From Mesomycoplasma hyopneumoniae J (GTDB lineage: Bacteria; Bacillota_I; Bacilli_A; Mycoplasmatales; Metamycoplasmataceae), in NCBI RefSeq assembly GCF_000008205.1, contig NC_007295.1, positions 372,001 through 436,000 of the forward strand: 64,000 nt of DNA. Direction: 5' to 3'. Below the pieces are notes generated by a model that saw nothing but the letters and a program-made list of their open reading frames with translations, was not told the origin of the DNA and did not search any database. A program made the translations under genes and the position numbers. Shown here piece by piece: positions 54,332-64,000 of the stretch (its first letter is position 1; each line of letters opens with the position of its first letter).

Positions 54332-55978
54332 TTATTCCTTTTTTAAATAAACTTTATTGATTTGATCAACTAAATTATATCTATTTGTCTTAAGTGCAAT
54401 TCCCGAAGACATATGCGAGGTTAAACGAAATTGATCATAAAAGAGAGATCTAACATTTCCATTTATTGTTAAAATCGATCCATTTATAAAAGCTAAAGTT
54501 CCATCGGCATTAAATACACCTGAACCTGAGGCTCCTGGCCCATTAGAAGCAAAAAAGTTTGCCGAAATTAGTTTAGGGTTTTGTGGGTTCCTGCGGAAAT
54601 TAACACCTTTAAAAACGTTTTTTGAAATTAAATTATTAGCCCAAAACATCCCAATTTTTGTTGTATAATCAAAGTCTTGATCATCTCAACTTTGTTCAGA
54701 AATTTTAGTTGGTTTTAATTTTGAAATTTTTTCTCAATATTTTTTAAATTCATTAAAATTTGATACAAATTTCTCAAATTTTCCATTTGCTAGGGTATGA
54801 ATTGTCTTAATTAAATCTTGATGATTGGTCTGAAAATATTTTATTAAACTTTCAGTTTCACTAATAAATTTTGAATAATTAAAATAAAAAACAGCAACAT
54901 CCAAACCTTGATTATCAAAATTAGGAACTTCAAAAAAGTTGTTATATAAATTTTGCATATAATCAGTTAATTCTTTGATTTTACACTCTCGACAATCAAC
55001 CGGGAAAAGTTCTTTGCCATTATCTTTGAGTCATTTTGTTTCCCAAAGACGAAAAAGAATCCGATTATCTAGTTCTTTAATTTTAAAGTCATCATAGTAT
55101 TGTAAAAATTTTTGTAAGTTAGCATTAAGGGAATTACCGGTAATTTTGGTATTCATTACTTTTCAAAATGGGCCACCGTTATGGTAAGGATATAAAACGT
55201 GTCTGTTAGTTAAAAAAGCGGCTTTTCCGGAATTAGCGTTTAAAAAAACTGCAGTTCCAGGGGCAAACCGAATGTTTCGAGTAAAAATATTTGCATATCT
55301 TTTTTCTTCAAGACTATCTGATTTAAATCCAAAGTAAGGTAGAATATAATAATTTCCTAGTCTATTTGGGTTAAAATAGGAATAATAATTTGCTTTTGCA
55401 TTAACATTATCGACTAAATTATTATTCATTTTTTTTATTAGAAAAATATTTAAATTATCATTTTTCTGACCTAAAAAAGTAGTTTCATTTTCTTTTTTTA
55501 TAACATTTTCCCAATTTTTAAGCTGATATTTATAATAAGTTGGCGTTTTAGCAATATTTTTTACCTCATTTTTGCTAAAATCGCTTTCGCTGGCTTGTGT
55601 TAGTTCATTAACATTAATTTTTGTTGAATTTGGATTTACCTTAGCAAAATCAAAACTAGTTTGGTCTGATAAATCACTTGTAGATTCGGACCAAAAATTG
55701 CTATCAGTGGTTTGATTATTTTCCGTTCTTTCTGTTTTTTCTGTTTTATTTTGGCTATTTACTACATCTTTTTTTTGGGTATTTTCTTCAACTGGACTTA
55801 CTTTTGATTCTTTTGTTGGATCTAATTTATCTTCACTTTTTTCGGGAGTTTCTTCACTTCTTATTTCCGGTAATATTTTTTTCTTAGTTTTGCTAGATTC
55901 AATTTTATAAGTACAACTTAGAACTAAAAAAGGACTTATAGAACTTAAAACTAGAAAATATTTTACCATTTTTTTCAT
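54332..55978 (-). CDS. DUF31 (MIP-like) peptidase lipoprotein, copy 1
   Basis: 548 residues with several UGA codons. Lipobox FLVLSC (Cys 22), then a Lys/Glu/Ser/Thr-rich linker of about 80 residues and the DUF31 domain, a trypsin-like fold of mycoplasma surface proteases. Visible elements: AAFLTNRHVLYP with H260, LDVAVFYFNY (candidate Asp), and GPGASGSGVFN with the likely nucleophile S484. The MIP proteases of the MIB-MIP system, which cleave immunoglobulin heavy chains, belong to this family, but no MIB gene is next to it, so the target here is open. Paralogue of 56092-57650. Confidence 0.9.
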
Positions 55979-56091
55979 AATAACTCTCGCTTTTACATTA
56001 AAAAATTATCAATTTTTACTTTTTAAATTTTAATTCTGTTAAATTAAAAAACATAATTAAAATTATAACAAAAAACAAGTAAATTTATTTT

Positions 56092-57650
56092 TTATTTTAG
56101 ATATGCCTTATAAATCTCATCAACTAAATTATAATCCTTAGTTCTTAGGGTAAGTGCAGATGACATATGCGAAGTTAGCCCGAATTGATCGTAAAAATAA
56201 GGCCCGATACTACTTACACCTAAAATTGCTTTGTTTAAAAATGCAAGCGAACCATCAGTGTTAAAAATTCCACTTCCTGAGGCTCCTATTCCGTTGGCTG
56301 CAAAAAATTTTGGTGTAATTACATTTGGATTGTTACTTGAATTTTCTTGATCTTGAGGCTCAGGAGAAAAATAAACTCCTTTGAAAATATTTTTTGACAC
56401 AAAATTTTGTGCCCAAAACATCCCTATTTTTGTTGTATAATCAAAATTATCAGCTTCTCATATTTTATCAGAAATTTTAAGAGGTTCAAATTTTGAAATT
56501 TTTTTTCAATATTTTTTAAATTCATTAAAATTTGATACAAAATTATCAAATTTTTCGTTAGCAGGTAATTCAATTGAATTTACAAATTCTTGACCTTTTG
56601 CCCTAACCCGATTTATTAAATCTTCAATATCTTTAATGAATTTTGCATAATTAAAATAAAAAATTGCAATATCTAAATTATTATTTTTAAAATCATGCTT
56701 TTCTTCAAAATAATCATCATATAAATTTTCCATATACCTATCCAACTCGTCAATTTTGCCTCAAGCGGGATTATACGGAAAATTTTTATCATCAAATCAT
56801 TTAATTTCTCAAAGTTTAAAAAGAATGCGATTATCAAGTTCTTTAATTTTAGAATCATCATAATATCGCATAAATTTTAGATAACGAGGATTGATTTGGT
56901 TATTTTGGTCTTTTTTATTCATTAGTTTTCAAAAAGTTTGAACTGAATCACCAATAACGTGTTTGTTAGTTAGAAAAGCTGCTTTTTCAGAATTAGCATT
57001 TAAAAATACAGCTGTTCCAGCGCCAAAACGGATATTTCTTGTGAAAATATCAGCGTATTTTGTCTCTTCAAGTGAATCAGATCTAAAACCAAATCAAGGG
57101 AGTTTATATAATCTAGATTCTATCCCCCCCAAGATAAATTAAAATACGTAAAAGGATTTTTTTGGGCTCTAATATCGCTAACTGAAATATGTTCTGTATT
57201 TTTTAGTAAATAAATATTTAAATTTTCGCTTTCTTGACCTAAAAAAGTAGTTTGATTTTCTTTTCTTATAACATTTTCCCAATTTTTAAGCTGATATTTA
57301 TTATAAACTGGAGGTATTGGCTCTAAGGAGTTTTTATCAGTCTGACTTGGATCTAATTCTTTAAAATCAGTTTGATTAGTTTGTGATAGTGAATTAGTAT
57401 TAATTTTTAGTGAATTTTGATTAATTTGAAAAAAATCAAGACTAGATTTTTCTTTTTCTTGATTTTTTTCAAGTTCAGGTAAAATTTTATTTTCTTGTTC
57501 TTTCTTTTCTTGGTCTAAGCTATTTGCCTCCTGTTTTTCTTCAGTTTTTTTGGTAATATTCTTTTTAGAATCAATTTTATCATTACAACTTAGAACTAAA
57601 AAAGGACTTAATGTGCTTAAGATTAACAAATATTTTAGTGATTTTTTCAT
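56092..57650 (-). pseudogene. DUF31 (MIP-like) peptidase lipoprotein, copy 2, out of frame at a G7 tract
   Basis: Lipobox FLVLSC and a Lys/Glu/Asn-rich linker as in copy 1. The first frame ends in FNLSWGG and TAG at 57120. The second begins ESRLYKLPWF and holds AAFLTNKHVIG (catalytic His), NLDIAIFYFNYAKF, and GIGASGSGIFN (Ser), to the stop at 56092. The shift is at seven G (minus strand) at 57124-57130; eight or five G would give one protein of about 519 residues. All catalytic positions are intact, so switching or a base-call error is more likely than old decay. Confidence 0.82.
57124..57130 (-). repeat. G7 homopolymer in DUF31 copy 2
   Basis: CCCCCCC on the plus strand in an otherwise AT-rich gene. 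In-frame lengths would be 8 or 5. Confidence 0.85.
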
Positions 57651-57764
57651 ATTTTAGAACCCCTTTAAAATAAAAAATTTAAATTTTTTAAATATTATTT
57701 TAATTTTATATTATAATATTTTTTTATTAATAATTAAAATTAAATTTACAGAAACGAGATAAAT

Positions 57765-59321
57765 ATGACGCTTAAAAGTTCGCGAAAGCTAGGTTTTTTT
57801 GCAGCCCTGTCAATGTTAGTAAGCTCGGTTGTTGGAATCGGGATTTTCTTTAAAAATCAAAGTGTTGCGGATATAACAGGATATAATGGTTATGCTTGAC
57901 TTTTTGCTTGAATCATCGGTGGCATAATTTCACTTTTTGCGGCAATTACTTTTTCAGAAATTAGCTTTTTAAAACCAACAAAGCTCAACGGGCTGCCAAA
58001 TTGAACCTGACAAACCGCTGGTAAAAAAATGGGTTATGGTGTTTTATTTAATTATAGCTTTTATTATTCAGGAATTCTAAGCATAGTTTTAGGATTTTTT
58101 TCTTCTGAAATAACAATTTTCTTTCTTCAAACAGCAGGGGCTGATATTAATGTTCCAGTTTGAGGCCATCTAATAATTGGGACAGTTTTTTGTATTTTTT
58201 TCACTAGCCTTAATTATATTTCAATAAAAACATCAGGATGAATTGCGCTTGCATCAACAATTTTAAAATTTATTCCTTTAGTATTTGCAGTTTTTGCAGG
58301 AATTCTATTTCCAAAAACTTATAATGCCGGCGGTTCTAATGCCTTTGTTCAAACAGCTACAAATAGTTTTAATTTTGCAAAATTAATTCTTGCTTTGCCT
58401 CCAGTTTTATTTGCATATGATTCATTTTTATCTGTTGGTTCAATTCATAATAGGATCGAAAAAGCAAATAAAAGAGTTCCAATAATTATTATAGTTGGGA
58501 TGATAATTATTGCGGTTGTCTATACTTTGATTGGTTTATCATCTGCATTGCATAATCAGGGCACAATTAGTGGCTTGATTAGTGATGTTTTTCCAAAAAG
58601 TTCTGCAAAATCAATTAGTATTTTTGTTGGATTTTTCCTACTAATTTCTACATACGGTGTAACAAATTCCCTTAGTGCAACCTATGTAAATTCAGTTACT
58701 GATTTAGTTAAATTAAATGCGATTGTTGGCGCATTTAGTCTTAAAAAGAAAATGAGTCAAGTAAAAGTGACGATTTGTTACCTTACAATAATTTTATTTT
58801 TTTGGGCTTTAATTATTTATATCCCTTCAGTTTCTGTACCTTTTCCATCTGCTAATAATTCTGGTTCTGGTTATGGTACTGATGTTGTTGTTGATTCGAT
58901 GTCCAATTTTCCAACATTAATTTTTATGTGAGTTTATATGGCTGTTATTATTGCTTATGCACGAAAAAGAAAACAACTTATGGATTCATCAAAGCAAATA
59001 AATAAAACATTATTTTGAACAGCTGCAATAATTTCTTCTATATTAATTCTTACAGCTATGGTTGCATATATTTATGCACAAATTGATGCTGTAACAAATG
59101 AAAAAAATTCAAGTTCAGGTTCTGGTGTTTTTGCAGCTAATGGGCTTATTTTAACAAATCAGGGAAATTTCTTAATTCTTATTTTTCATTTATTTGTTTT
59201 TAGCACCCTCCCTTTCATAAATTATTTATTAATAAAAATAGTTGATAAAATTAATGTACTTGATTATTTTAAAGCTAGCGAAATTGAAAATTTAGAAAGC
59301 AAAACAACCACTAGAACATAA
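57765..59321 (+). CDS. Amino acid permease (APC superfamily)
   Basis: 518 residues; ATG 57765, several UGA codons. About 12-14 transmembrane helices. The first helix carries the APC signature FFAALSMLVSSVVGIGIFFK (GIGIF), which forms part of the substrate site, and ISLFAAITFSEISFLKPTKL with the E in helix 2; later FAYDSFLSVGSIHNRIEKAN corresponds to the conserved region after helix 7. Substrate cannot be told from sequence. It is preceded by GAAACGAG and followed by a terminator at 59355. Confidence 0.88.
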
Positions 59322-59354
59322 ACTTAAATTGTTAATAAAATAAAATTATCACAT

Positions 59355-59383
59355 AAAAAAAGCGCTAATTTAGTGCTTTTTTT
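59355..59383 (+). terminator. Terminator after the amino acid permease
   Basis: AAAAAAAGCGC and GTGCTTTTTTT pair with one G.T around TAATTTA, followed by T-rich DNA. Confidence 0.8.
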
Positions 59384-59575
59384 ATTGAATTAGAACAAAA
59401 ATTTTATTTTAATATTTATTTTTCTATTAGTAAGACTTTAAAAAACCCTTTAATTTATAGTATTTTTTATTTATGTTGGTTTTAATAATTTCATTTTTAT
59501 AAAAAAAACTTTTTATTCTATTTTTAGGTAATTTTTTTATAATTTATAAAATTTAATTTTAACAGGGAGTCAAAA

Positions 59576-59701
59576 ATGGACTTTTTAAGTAAAAAGTTTC
59601 TTTTTTGTGGTTTTAATAAGCTAAATAAAATCACTAAAAATTTAAAAAAAGACTATAAATTTATAGTCTTTTTTTGTTTTATGGTCGATAAAATTATCTA
59701 A
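59576..59701 (+). CDS. Possible 41-residue small protein
   Basis: ATG 59576 preceded by AACAGGGAGT and a TATAAT 35 bases further up. The frame runs MDFLSKKFLFCGFNKLNKIT and through the terminator hairpin to TAA. Composition is Lys/Phe rich. It could be chance, with the promoter serving a small RNA instead. Confidence 0.25.
   Translation: MDFLSKKFLFCGFNKLNKITKNLKKDYKFIVFFCFMVDKII
59644..59675. terminator. Bidirectional terminator
   Basis: AAAAAAAGACTATAAA and its exact complement TTTATAGTCTTTTTTT form a 16-bp palindrome. On the minus strand it lies 22 bases after the glpF stop. Confidence 0.85.
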
Positions 59702-60444
59702 AGTGCATAAATAATTAATCCAAGAATTAGACCTGCTAAACTAGGAGCAATAATCGGATTTAAGGAATAAGAAAATCCAAAAATCTCTTGCCAATTTTTA
59801 ATGGCAGCAAATTCCTTTCTTCTTTTTAAAACTAGATTAGCAAAAAGAAAATAAACTAATCTTGGGCCAAAATCACGGGCGGGATTAACTGCATATCCAG
59901 TCGAAGATCCTAGTGAAAGTCCAAGTGAGAGCACAATTAGTGCAACAATTACTGGTTTCATTGTTGAAAAAGTTTTATTTAATAAAAAAATTGCTGCTAA
60001 TAAAACGGTAGTTCCGATAAATTCATAGAAAAAATTAGATATATATGATTTTTTAAAAGCAGGGCTAGTATGATGGCAGGCAGCGATAATTTCTGCTTTT
60101 GTTTCCTTTATATGACTTCAGTTGATAAAATTTAGAATAACTTGAGCAAAAATTGCCCCTAAAAACTGAAAAGGAATCAGCGCAAGTAATTCGCTATTTT
60201 GAAAAATAATGCCAAAAAATATTGAAACTGCCGGATTTAGATGAGCCGGCGCATTTTCGATAATTCCATTTGAAATAATTATTCCTAAAAGTACCCCAAG
60301 AGCTCAACCTAGTGCAATCACAATTCATTTCCCAGATTGATTTGCAAACATTTTAGTCGCATTTACACTATAATTTACGCCATTTCCGAGTAAAATTAGT
60401 ATCGCAGTCCCAAGAAATTCTGATAAAAAAAAGAGATTATTCAT
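59698..60444 (-). CDS. glpF: Glycerol uptake facilitator (aquaporin family)
   Basis: 248 residues; ATG 60444, six helices. The two pore motifs are NAPAHLNPAVS (about 65-75) and YAVNPARDFGPR (about 188-199), where the Asp after NPAR and the GPR identify the glycerol-conducting branch. It brings glycerol in by diffusion for phosphorylation by GlpK, whose gene ends 13 bases upstream. In pathogenic mycoplasmas glycerol metabolism feeds hydrogen peroxide production through GlpO; glpO is not in this window. Confidence 0.95.
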
Positions 60445-60457
60445 CTTGGATTCCTTT

Positions 60458-61990
<1,533 letters not shown>

Positions 61991-62023
61991 TTTTTTAAAT
62001 CCTTTCAATTTTTATATATTTGA

Positions 62024-62029
62024 ATTATA
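62024..62029 (-). promoter_or_regulatory. -10 box TATAAT for glpK-glpF
   Basis: TATAAT on the minus strand about 34 bases before the glpK start, with AAAGGA as the ribosome site. Confidence 0.5.
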
Positions 62030-62172
62030 ACATTTTAATCCAAAGTAGCCCTGTGAAATTAACAATTTTGTTAATTTTTTAATTATTTTTGAAATTAAAT
62101 CTTATAAAATAATAAAATTTAGAAATTTCATTATTTTTTTATAAAAAAAATTTATAATTCTTCCTTCTATGA

Positions 62173-62178
62173 TATAAT
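62173..62178 (+). promoter_or_regulatory. -10 box TATAAT upstream of the TPP riboswitch
   Basis: TATAAT is 12 bases before the aptamer, which begins near ACAGAGGTG. Divergent from glpK. Confidence 0.6.
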
Positions 62179-62189
62179 AATTTCAGGTA

Positions 62190-62268
62190 AACAGAGGTGT
62201 CCATTTTTGGGCTGAGAAAAACTCTTATTAGTTGACCTAGGTAATGCTAGCGGAACGAGTTTGTCTTT
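62190..62268 (+). promoter_or_regulatory. TPP riboswitch (THI element)
   Basis: The THI-box parts appear in order: AGAGGTGTCC, GGGCTGAGA (62209-62217), then TTGACCTAGGTAATGCTAGC and GGAAC, the pyrophosphate-binding arm (consensus CTGAGA ... ACCTGATCTGGATAATGCCAGCG.A). It lies in the leader of the p37 operon and would reduce expression when thiamine pyrophosphate is abundant. No clear terminator is seen downstream, so control may be at translation. Confidence 0.9.
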
Positions 62269-62329
62269 TTTTAATTGAATCGTCATAAAACACCTTAGTT
62301 TACTGAAATTTTAAAAGGAAAACTGATTT

Positions 62330-63595
62330 ATGATGGTTAAAATAAATAAATTTAATTCGAAAAAAAAGCATTTTTTTAAAAAAATAACTTTTTTTTCGTC
62401 ATTTTTTCTAAGTTCACTGCTTTTTATTTCAGCAGGCTGTTCATCTACAAGTAATGAAAAAGTAGCACAAGTAGCAGATCTTGAAAAAAATTGAGATACA
62501 CAAGTAAATCTTGGTCTTGGTCAAAGTTGATTTGAGGCAAAATCAAAAGATCCAGATCGGGTTTCAAAATTTTTAGAAAATTTGAAAGCCGAGTTTAATA
62601 AATTAAAAAATGCAAATCCAGATACAAAGGATTTGCCAAATGTAAATTTTGATTTTGTCGGCATTGATGATTCAAAAACTAAAATATCACAACTAAAATC
62701 TTCAGATAATTCAACTTCAGCGATTGATTTTGCAATCATTGATGCTACCACAACAATCGAAGACGATCCTGAAAAAGAACTTTATAACGGACTGCAAACT
62801 TTAACTTGAGCTTTTAAAAATAGTTCTGATAGTCCAGTTTTTTATCAAAATGGGACTAAAAATGATCCTTTACGCCAATCAGCTAAGGAATTAAGCGATC
62901 TTTTTAATAAAATTCCCTATGATCAATGGAAAAGTACTCAAGAAGGCGAGCAAAAATGAGACGGTATTGCCTATCGTTTTTTATATGATAACTCTAGTCC
63001 AAAACGGATAATTTCATATTATCGAGGGATGATTATGATAGCAGGAGATGATTCAACTCGCGAAGAGATCAAGAAAGCCTGAGATCAAAAAGACTGGGAA
63101 AAATTTCGAAATTTTGGAATTATCCACGGAAAATTAACCTCAGCTGGCAAATTCAAAATGCAAAATTTTATCATTAAGAAACATTTTGGTGCTAATTTTC
63201 CAGCAAAAAGTCTAAATGAAGATAGGATAAACCATCCGGATAAATATCTTCAGGCTTATGGATCTTCAATTGGACAAGATCCAAAATATAAAATTGCCTT
63301 TGATGATGAAGCTTCATTTGCTTGAACTGAAAGCAAAAATGATAAAAAACAGTATTATTCAAACGAAAAAGACGGAAAAATTGAGATTTTAAGCCTAACT
63401 AATCCCGCTTCATATGATATTGGTTCATTCCGTCCAAGTTTTAATAAAATTCAGGCCGATATGATTACTGAAGCTTTTGTAAATCTTGCAAAGAACGACA
63501 ATGATAGTTATGGACCAAATGTTGGTTATAATGGATACAAAAAAATAAATCAAAAAGATCCTGAATTTCGCCGGATTTATGCAGAATCTAACTAA
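62330..63595 (+). CDS. p37/Cypl thiamine-pyrophosphate-binding lipoprotein
   Basis: 421 residues; ATG 62330 with AAAAGGA (ATG 62333 is possible too). Basic start, hydrophobic core and lipobox FISAGC (Cys 36). Extracytoplasmic solute-binding protein of the p37 family; the M. hyorhinis homologue (Cypl) was crystallised with thiamine pyrophosphate bound. Conserved stretches include FVGIDDSKTKISQL, AIIDATTT, FFYQNGTKNDPLRQ-like FYQNGTKNDPLRQSAKELSD and GSFRPSFNKIQADMITEAFV. The riboswitch in front agrees with that ligand. The ATPase gene overlaps its end by 17 bases. Confidence 0.95.
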
Positions 63596-64000
63596 AAAAT
63601 TCTGTCTTGAATTAAAAAATTTTTCTTATAAACATATTAAAAAAAGCAAAAATTTAGTAGAAAATCTAAATTTTTCTCTTTGTAGTGGTGATGTTTTATT
63701 TGTGATTGGCCCAAGTGGTCAGGGCAAATCATCCTTGTTTTTAGCACTTTTTCAGCATATTTTAACTTCAGGCGAGTTAATTTTTCAAGGAAAAAATTTA
63801 TTAACAGAGTCAAAAATTAATAAAAAAAAAGTGGCCAAGTCAATTGGATTTTTAAGTCAGACGGCTACTTCAATTAATTTTCAGAGTGTTTATGCAAATT
63901 TAGTCAAAAATTTGCCAAATTATAAAAACATTTTTTATAATTTATTTGCAATACCAACAAAAAAACAACACCTAGAAATTGAAAAAATTCTTGATAAACT
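63579..64000 (+). CDS. ABC transporter ATP-binding protein of the p37 importer (partial)
   Basis: ATG 63579 overlaps the p37 gene by 17 bases; 140 codons lie in the window and the frame is open at the edge. Walker A is VIGPSGQGKSS (about residues 42-51), and IGFLSQTATSINFQSVYANL holds the Q-loop. It energises import of the ligand caught by p37. The permease gene should follow beyond the window, as in the p37-p29-p69 operon of related species. Confidence 0.93.
   Translation, partial: MQNLTKKFCLELKNFSYKHIKKSKNLVENLNFSLCSGDVLFVIGPSGQGKSSLFLALFQHILTSGELIFQGKNLLTESKINKKKVAKSIGFLSQTATSINFQSVYANLVKNLPNYKNIFYNLFAIPTKKQHLEIEKILDK

Noticed and set aside
54332-57650. MIB-MIP immunoglobulin-cleaving system
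   Set aside because: Both DUF31 proteins resemble the MIP side, but no MIB-type gene is adjacent, so the pair is not called.

Overview
The window is about 28% GC, reads UGA as tryptophan (dozens of ORFs only become full length that way) and carries a p37 thiamine-binding lipoprotein operon, a P80-P60-HinT locus, DUF31 lipoproteins and the glpF-glpK pair. It is a mycoplasma chromosome, most likely of the Mesomycoplasma hyopneumoniae / ovipneumoniae / dispar / conjunctivae group; I cannot fix the species.

Layout. 1-4.6 kb: tail of an FtsX-type ABC permease, then a type III restriction-modification operon whose mod gene is switched off by a (GA)11 tract. 5-26.5 kb: two near-identical IS1634-like insertion sequences in the same orientation bracket about 17.5 kb of accessory DNA: an unknown protein, a membrane-anchored nucleotidyltransferase-like protein, a broken alcohol dehydrogenase, a subtilase fossil with its lipoprotein partner, a type II RM system with a broken nuclease, a secreted protein with two polytopic membrane partners, a LemA-DUF3137 pair, and many IS3/IS256/MITE remnants. 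26.7-38.1 kb: a large minus-strand accessory locus with two compact operons: (i) a small exported protein, a 629-residue membrane-anchored protein and a MacB-like ABC transporter; (ii) an intact cell-surface subtilase and two paralogous membrane-anchored partners. Decayed extra copies of its genes sit inside and beside it. 38.1-44.4 kb: gene-poor DNA with IS relics, two tRNA-like genes of doubtful quality and two more loci of the secreted-protein family seen at 18 kb.

44.6-64 kb is mostly core: tRNA-Arg, tRNA-Cys, a Rho_N-tailed membrane protein, tmRNA, primosome genes (dnaI-like, dnaB-like), a fused HAD phosphatase-dephospho-CoA kinase, the P80-P60-HinT operon, two DUF31 peptidase-like lipoproteins (one frameshifted at a G7 tract), an amino acid permease, glpK-glpF, and a TPP riboswitch driving the p37 ABC importer, which runs off the end.

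The best candidates for undescribed biology are (1) the recurrent pairing of a signal-bearing protein with an alanine/glycine-rich hydrophobic hairpin and a polytopic membrane protein that begins with an EKF.NL motif, seen at 16-18.9 kb and 41.7-43.7 kb with a solo member at 40 kb, and (2) the exported protein / MacB-like ABC / subtilase / partner locus at 26.7-38.1 kb. Both look like secreted-effector or bacteriocin-type systems, but that function is inferred from architecture only. All translations, boundaries and alignments here were made by eye from the sequence; no database search was run.
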